Assembly: GCA_028689875.1 (NCBI GenBank)
Contig: JAQVCG010000006.1
Span: 1-50,280, forward strand
Source: Candidatus Rifleibacteriota bacterium
Lineage (GTDB): Bacteria > Muiribacteriota > Ozemobacteria > Ozemobacterales > Ozemobacteraceae
Direction: 5' to 3'
Length of the DNA stretch: 50,280 bases
This document shows, one piece after another, positions 46,568 to 50,280 of the stretch (the first letter of the stretch is position 1; each line of letters starts with the position of its first letter). Position numbers and translations under genes: made by a program. Below the pieces are notes generated by a model that was not told the DNA's origin, made no database searches, and worked only from the letters and a program-made list of their open reading frames with translations.

Positions 46568-46662
46568 TAGAGGGTTCTAATAATACGCAAAGACCTTTAT
46601 AAAATTCACTCTTCTAATAGAAATCGCCCGCAGCCTTGAGCAAGCAACGGGCGATTTCTATT
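46568..46662 (+). ncRNA. Putative sigma28-dependent small RNA
   Basis: From the expected start (about 46568) to the end of a 15-pair perfect hairpin (46616-46630 with 46648-46662, containing a smaller CTTG/CAAG inner stem) there is no open reading frame with an ATG. A transcript of about 95 bases would end in a strong hairpin followed by an AT-rich stretch (not a clean T-run). The existence of this RNA is an inference from promoter plus hairpin. Confidence 0.4.
46616..46662 (-). terminator. Long hairpin, terminator-like, after the DUF481 gene
   Basis: A perfect 15-base inverted repeat with a 17-base loop, 6 bases beyond the stop of the minus-strand DUF481 gene. It lacks a T-run on the minus strand, so its action as terminator is less certain. 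It is shared with the plus-strand putative RNA. Confidence 0.55.
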
Positions 46663-46667
46663 ATGCG

Positions 46668-47396
46668 TCAGATTTTATAAACTAGCGATGTGTAAAAGCC
46701 GTTATCCTGCCTTTTATAGCCGTCTACCGGGGTTTGGCGGTAACTTACGGTGTATTTCATTTCCATATCGAATTTTGCATTTACGTTAAACAAAGTGCCT
46801 ATAGAAGCGTCAACCTTGTAGTTATCTTTTGAATCTCTGCTTGGAACGCTATAATCAATGACGCTGAAGCCGCGAATATTCTCTGCAAGTATTTTTTTCG
46901 CTGAGATTCCGGCTTTTAGCCATTTTTCATCGTGACTTTTGCCGGTTGTATATTTTTCATTTGTGAAATCAAGACCCAATGACACTTTCAATTCTTTTTC
47001 TTCGCATCTTTCGAAGTATCTCATATAACCGAAACCGAAAGTTACCTGACTGTCGTAACCGGCAAATTCGTCTGTCATATAGCCATTTGACAAGTAGTAA
47101 GAATTATTTTCTGTGTTTTTAAATTCGCTTGTAATGCCAAATTGTTTTTTGTCGGCATTTTTTTGGTCGTTAGCTTTGCCGTATAGAACTAAGCCGTTGT
47201 AATTCAATTTTAGTTTATCGTGTTTTGTTTCAGATAAGCCATATGCAAAGTTAATTTTGCTTTCTTTGGTATTACCTTTTGTATCAGAGTAACCAAGCGA
47301 AAGTCGCCCTTTTAATGGTGTATCGGCAGCAAACAAAGCCCCATTAGCAAGAAAGCAAATTAAAAACACTAGAAATGCGTTAGAATAAAATTTCAT
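46668..47396 (-). CDS. DUF481-family outer-membrane beta-barrel protein
   Basis: A protein of about 242 residues. The start is ATG 47396, fixed by GGAGG at 47405-47401 and by the signal peptide that begins there (KFYSNAFLVFLICFLANGALFA). Upstream in-frame codons to 47456 are not used by this logic. The mature part begins LKGRLSLGYSDTKGNTKESKINFAYG and continues as regular amphipathic strands, as in DUF481 (YdiY-like, salt-induced) outer-membrane proteins. It ends LVYKI. Transport substrate unknown. It faces the clpB upstream region across a gene-free 315-base gap. Confidence 0.75.
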   Translation of the reverse strand: MKFYSNAFLVFLICFLANGALFAADTPLKGRLSLGYSDTKGNTKESKINFAYGLSETKHDKLKLNYNGLVLYGKANDQKNADKKQFGITSEFKNTENNSYYLSNGYMTDEFAGYDSQVTFGFGYMRYFERCEEKELKVSLGLDFTNEKYTTGKSHDEKWLKAGISAKKILAENIRGFSVIDYSVPSRDSKDNYKVDASIGTLFNVNAKFDMEMKYTVSYRQTPVDGYKRQDNGFYTSLVYKI

Positions 47397-47479
47397 GAGG
47401 CCTCCGGATGCCATATAATTGGGGGCCATTTTACACATTTTAGGGGCAAAAATCAAGAACAGAGTCGCATTAGTTGCGC

Positions 47480-48739
47480 TTATTCTGTTTCTGATATCTC
47501 CGGTTCTGAGGTTTCAAGACCTTGGTCGCGATCTTCTTCAAAAACCGGTTCCGGAATTTTTGGCGCTATAGCCCAATCTAAATTGGTTAAAACAAGTTTA
47601 AGTTCGTCGGCTAACATTTGAGCGCGTTCTAGGCGTTCTGAACGGGCTTTATTGGCATCTTCTTCTGAGATTAAAATATCTTTTAATATTGGCGAATCTA
47701 ATAAGTTATTTAATGCATCGAATACTTTGGTTAAGGTGTCTTCGGGTTCAATGTTTTGTGGTTTGAGCTCGTAGACTTTATCTTTTGAGGGATAGCGATA
47801 GAGGTAGTCATCGACCTGTATCTTTTTAATATTAAAGCCGTCTACCAGATTTTCGAGGCCTTCTCGACGGCCGTTAATAGCTTCTTCGAACAGATTCAAG
47901 AAAGCCGAATAAGCAATTTGATAATTTTCGGCAACTATTAAAAAGTCGTTTGTGCTTTTAATTGATTGCGTTAATTGGATAGCCTGTTGAACAGGAGACA
48001 ATCGTTGATTAGTTTTTTGAATAAAATCTAAGCGCGTTTTGCATAGGGTTTTATGATGATTATATTGCCTAATCAGAGCTTCAAGACGATTTGTTTGCGA
48101 ACTAAGCAATGTGACAAGCTCTTTGTTAGAAGCTTTTACAAAGTCGGCAGGGCAATCTGATATAAAAGTATTATTCGCTGTTTTAAGAATTGCTTCTTCG
48201 TAATTGCGGCTGTATTGAACGATGTCAGAAAGTGCTGCGTTTATTTCGTCTATTAGTGAAAAGCTTTGTCTGAGACTTTCGATGGTTTCAAGCGTAGTTT
48301 TTTCATTTTTATAAATATTTTCGGCCAATTTATCTGAGGCCTTTTTAAGTAATTTTAAGCGCACATTTTCTGCAATTGTTAAAAATTCAGGAAAAACAGC
48401 CATCACAGACGCTGAAGAAAAGGGAAACTGCCGGCCTGATTCAACCAGCTTAAAGGTAGCTCTTCTGATGAATCCATCGGTGTTAGCGGCGGCGTTAATT
48501 GCTAACGCCAATTCGAATGATTGGTGGTTAAAGGCATGTAGCTCTTTAAGCTTTGCAATACGGGCCTGCAAAAGCCCTAATTTGCTTTCTGTGAAAGGTT
48601 CGGAATAAATATCGGCGGGCTGTTGTTCGGCGAGTTCGGCATTCTCAGCATTCTCATTGTTCTCGGCGAAAAGTGCTATTTGAGCCGCAAATATGAGCCC
48701 AATCAGTATAAAAAATATCGCCGAGGTCTTGTGTTTCAT
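47480..48739 (-). CDS. Secreted helical protein, function unknown
   Basis: 419 residues with a signal peptide (MKHKTSAIFFILIGLIFAAQIALFA) followed by an Asn/Glu/Ala low-complexity piece (ENNENAENAELAEQQ). A long, mostly helical body follows with coiled-coil character (about 55-330) and an acidic Glu/Pro C-terminus. It contains no motif I recognise and no membrane segment after the signal. Its ATG directly follows the stop of the calcium-loop protein (TAA-ATG), so the two are made from one message and may act together on the outside or in the periplasm. Confidence 0.7.
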   Translation of the reverse strand: MKHKTSAIFFILIGLIFAAQIALFAENNENAENAELAEQQPADIYSEPFTESKLGLLQARIAKLKELHAFNHQSFELALAINAAANTDGFIRRATFKLVESGRQFPFSSASVMAVFPEFLTIAENVRLKLLKKASDKLAENIYKNEKTTLETIESLRQSFSLIDEINAALSDIVQYSRNYEEAILKTANNTFISDCPADFVKASNKELVTLLSSQTNRLEALIRQYNHHKTLCKTRLDFIQKTNQRLSPVQQAIQLTQSIKSTNDFLIVAENYQIAYSAFLNLFEEAINGRREGLENLVDGFNIKKIQVDDYLYRYPSKDKVYELKPQNIEPEDTLTKVFDALNNLLDSPILKDILISEEDANKARSERLERAQMLADELKLVLTNLDWAIAPKIPEPVFEEDRDQGLETSEPEISETE

Positions 48740-49288
48740 TTAAAATGAATCGCCTTTTCTGCCTTTTGCCTGTCTGTATACCTTGCTTGTTATTGATTCA
48801 GGCTGTTGGTAGCCTTTTACTGTGCCTCTAACCTTTGCCATGTTGCCATACCAGGTGTAAGTTCGCGTAACGGGGTTTAATATGGCATATAATTCAGCCT
48901 TTTCATCACCGTCGGAATCAACATATATCTTATCAGAAATTCCGTCAAGGTCTAGGTCGTATTCCCATTGGTCTATTTTGCCGTCAAAATTTCGGTCGTA
49001 TTGGTAGTCATCAAATTTTGCATCGTGGTTGCGGTCTGTGGCCCAGTAATCAGCGACTCCATCACCATTTCGGTCGGCAACTATAAGGTCTATTCTTCCG
49101 TCGCAGTTTCTGTCGTATTGCCCGGGGGAGTGCGCAAAAGATCTTCCGTATTGGTTGTATTTTAAAGCAGAACCATCAAATCCCGCTTCAGGAATAACGT
49201 ATCCGGCTCCCATTTGAGTTATCAGCATTAGAACCAAAAACACCGATATAAAAATACCGGTAAATATGGCAGGCTTCTTGTTAAGCAT
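48740..49288 (-). CDS. Exported protein with six tandem 13-residue calcium-loop repeats
   Basis: About 182 residues. An N-terminal hydrophobic segment (about residues 8-27) acts as signal or anchor. From residue 60 (counting from the ATG at 49291), loops of the D-x-N-x-D-G-x-x-D type start exactly every 13 residues, at 60, 73, 86, 99, 112 and 125 (for example DRNGDGVAD, DRNFDGKID, DLDLDGISD). This is the arrangement of thrombospondin-type-3 or EF-hand-like calcium sites. A Tyr/Trp is often placed before each loop. The second of two tandem ATGs (49288) fits the GGAGG spacing. The protein probably folds on binding calcium outside the cytoplasm. Confidence 0.75.
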   Translation of the reverse strand: MLNKKPAIFTGIFISVFLVLMLITQMGAGYVIPEAGFDGSALKYNQYGRSFAHSPGQYDRNCDGRIDLIVADRNGDGVADYWATDRNHDAKFDDYQYDRNFDGKIDQWEYDLDLDGISDKIYVDSDGDEKAELYAILNPVTRTYTWYGNMAKVRGTVKGYQQPESITSKVYRQAKGRKGDSF

Positions 49289-49374
49289 CATGACCTCCGA
49301 AAATTATTCACTACAAGCATAAAGAGTACAAAAAATCACAAGTTTAGCAAGAAGAAAAGAGAAATAAGAGAAAT

Positions 49375-49402
49375 AAAAAAGCACCAAACTTGCGTTTGGT
49401 GC
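49375..49402 (-). terminator. Rho-independent terminator of the porin-like gene
   Basis: On the minus strand a GCACCAAAC/GTTTGGTGC stem with a 4-base loop (49381-49389 with 49394-49402) is followed by six T (49380-49375). Confidence 0.92.
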
Positions 49403-49418
49403 TTTTAGTTAGCCTAGA

Positions 49419-50280
49419 TTAGAAGCGGCTGTAGAGTTCAACGAAGAGTCTGTCATCGTCAACATTCTTAGAAGCTTCATCACCATCAAGAGTAGCATAA
49501 CCGGCTCTGATTCTGGTATTTTCAGCAAGCTGATAGCGATATTCAAAAGTCATAACGTTAGCTTCGTCTTTTACGATAGCTTTAGCAACGTCTGAATCCT
49601 GAGCATACATATCATAAGCAAGTCTGAAATAATGTTTGCTGTTGATGGGGCGGTATTCGGCCTGAACTTTTATAAGGTCAGCATTCTGCATATCGCCATA
49701 CCCCATTGCTGCTATATCTTCAAAAGGAGTTTCAACTGCATCATAGCTTCTCTGATTTACTTTAAGAGTAATGGGGCCGTAGTATTCGTCATCACCGGTG
49801 GTGTAAGCAACTTTAGCTGCCCATTCTTCTTTGCTGTCCCATTTAACAGCACCGTGCATTAAAGTGCCTTCCATGTCAGTTGTGGGAGCCCAAACTACTG
49901 CTGCTGCGGCTGCGGCTGAACCTTCAACGTTAGTCATTACGAAACCCAATTCATAGTCAAAGTGACCATTCTTAGTGAGTGCGCCTTTGCCACCGATTTC
50001 CAAGTAGGTTCCGTTATGTTCGGGGAAATAGTTCTGAGTGTAATAACCTAAGTAGATGTCGTGATCTTTAACTTTGGTATCCAAGTTCAAGTTCCAAATC
50101 TGTCTGAAGTCAACACCGGCACTGCGCTCATAGATAGCATTAAGAGCTATGTCGAATTTGCCGGAGCGTTTTGCATAGCTGATAGCATCAACATAGTCAT
50201 TAAACAGGAGAGCTGAACCGTGAGTATAGAAATCGCGACCGAATTTGAAGTCGCCGCCGAAGCTGAACATATCTTTTACG
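49419..50280 (-). CDS. Porin-like outer-membrane protein, N-terminal part beyond the window
   Basis: The frame is open through the right edge (the residues before the first Met, V-K-D, still read through), so the Met at 50270 is probably internal. At least 287 residues are seen. They show alternating strands and turns typical of a beta-barrel and end LFVELYSRF, with the C-terminal Phe used for outer-membrane insertion. An Ala-rich stretch (GSAAAAAAVVW) lies near the middle. Codon use and composition resemble the surrounding genes. It may be a major porin; substrate unknown. Confidence 0.75.
   Translation of the reverse strand, partial: VKDMFSFGGDFKFGRDFYTHGSALLFNDYVDAISYAKRSGKFDIALNAIYERSAGVDFRQIWNLNLDTKVKDHDIYLGYYTQNYFPEHNGTYLEIGGKGALTKNGHFDYELGFVMTNVEGSAAAAAAVVWAPTTDMEGTLMHGAVKWDSKEEWAAKVAYTTGDDEYYGPITLKVNQRSYDAVETPFEDIAAMGYGDMQNADLIKVQAEYRPINSKHYFRLAYDMYAQDSDVAKAIVKDEANVMTFEYRYQLAENTRIRAGYATLDGDEASKNVDDDRLFVELYSRF

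Overview
The window looks like a chromosomal segment of a flagellated, Gram-negative-type (diderm), low-to-moderate GC bacterium. The evidence for two membranes is an ExbB-ExbD-TonB energy-transduction set, several secreted beta-barrel-type proteins ending in Phe or a hydrophobic residue, and a DUF481 outer-membrane protein. Acetate kinase suggests a fermentative, acetate-forming metabolism. The protein set (two secreted clostripain-type proteases, large SRP RNA, gyrase operon with RemB and a DciA-like protein) does not let me name a phylum from sequence alone. A candidate-phylum lineage such as Riflebacteria is only a guess. No insertion sequences, prophage genes or CRISPR arrays were seen, so this reads as core chromosome with species-specific surface proteins.

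Layout. 0-3 kb: a truncated secreted TPR protein, then exbB-exbD-tonB. 3-7 kb (minus): a xerD-type recombinase followed by a 994-residue outer-membrane protein. 7-8 kb: secreted clostripain-family protease 1. 8.4-11.5 kb (plus): GNAT, U32-family (TrhP-like) protein, a membrane protein and a methyltransferase in overlapping arrangement. 11.5-18 kb (minus): a run starting with a sensor-less sigma54 activator and continuing through rqcH, mtnA, an RNase II-family nuclease and a TPR protein. 18-22.8 kb (plus): a GT-C type membrane glycosyltransferase and a pseudaminic-acid block (TIM-barrel/GNAT fusion, pseI, pseF). 22.8-29.5 kb: dciA-like, remB, gyrB, gyrA, ftsB. 29.5-30.8 kb: a tandem HD/HD-GYP protein. 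30.8-31.5 kb: three tRNA-Ser, one tRNA-Arg and the large SRP RNA. 31.6-33.3 kb: dnaX, followed by an AT-rich gene-free stretch with a tight cluster of DnaA-box-like sites. 33.7-37 kb: a secreted HExxH putative metalloprotease, a methyltransferase and ackA. 37-43 kb: a motility-related stretch with a FlgM-like protein, clostripain-family protease 2, a flagellin-associated protein of unknown function and a large flagellin. 43-50 kb (minus): clpB and a membrane protein, a DUF481 protein, a secreted helical protein, a protein with six 13-residue calcium-loop repeats, and the 3' part of a porin-like gene.

How it fits together. PseI and PseF make and activate pseudaminic acid, the sugar commonly put on flagellins, and a 725-residue flagellin lies 18 kb away. 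Flagellar control is suggested by the FlgM-like protein and by two sigma28-type promoter candidates. One precedes the flagellin operon. The other matches the consensus very closely and points at a gene-free hairpin region, so it may drive a small RNA. TonB/ExbB/ExbD next to a large outer-membrane protein, together with three secreted proteases, fits a life based on breaking down extracellular protein. All functions are inferred from sequence motifs read by eye; no database search was possible.
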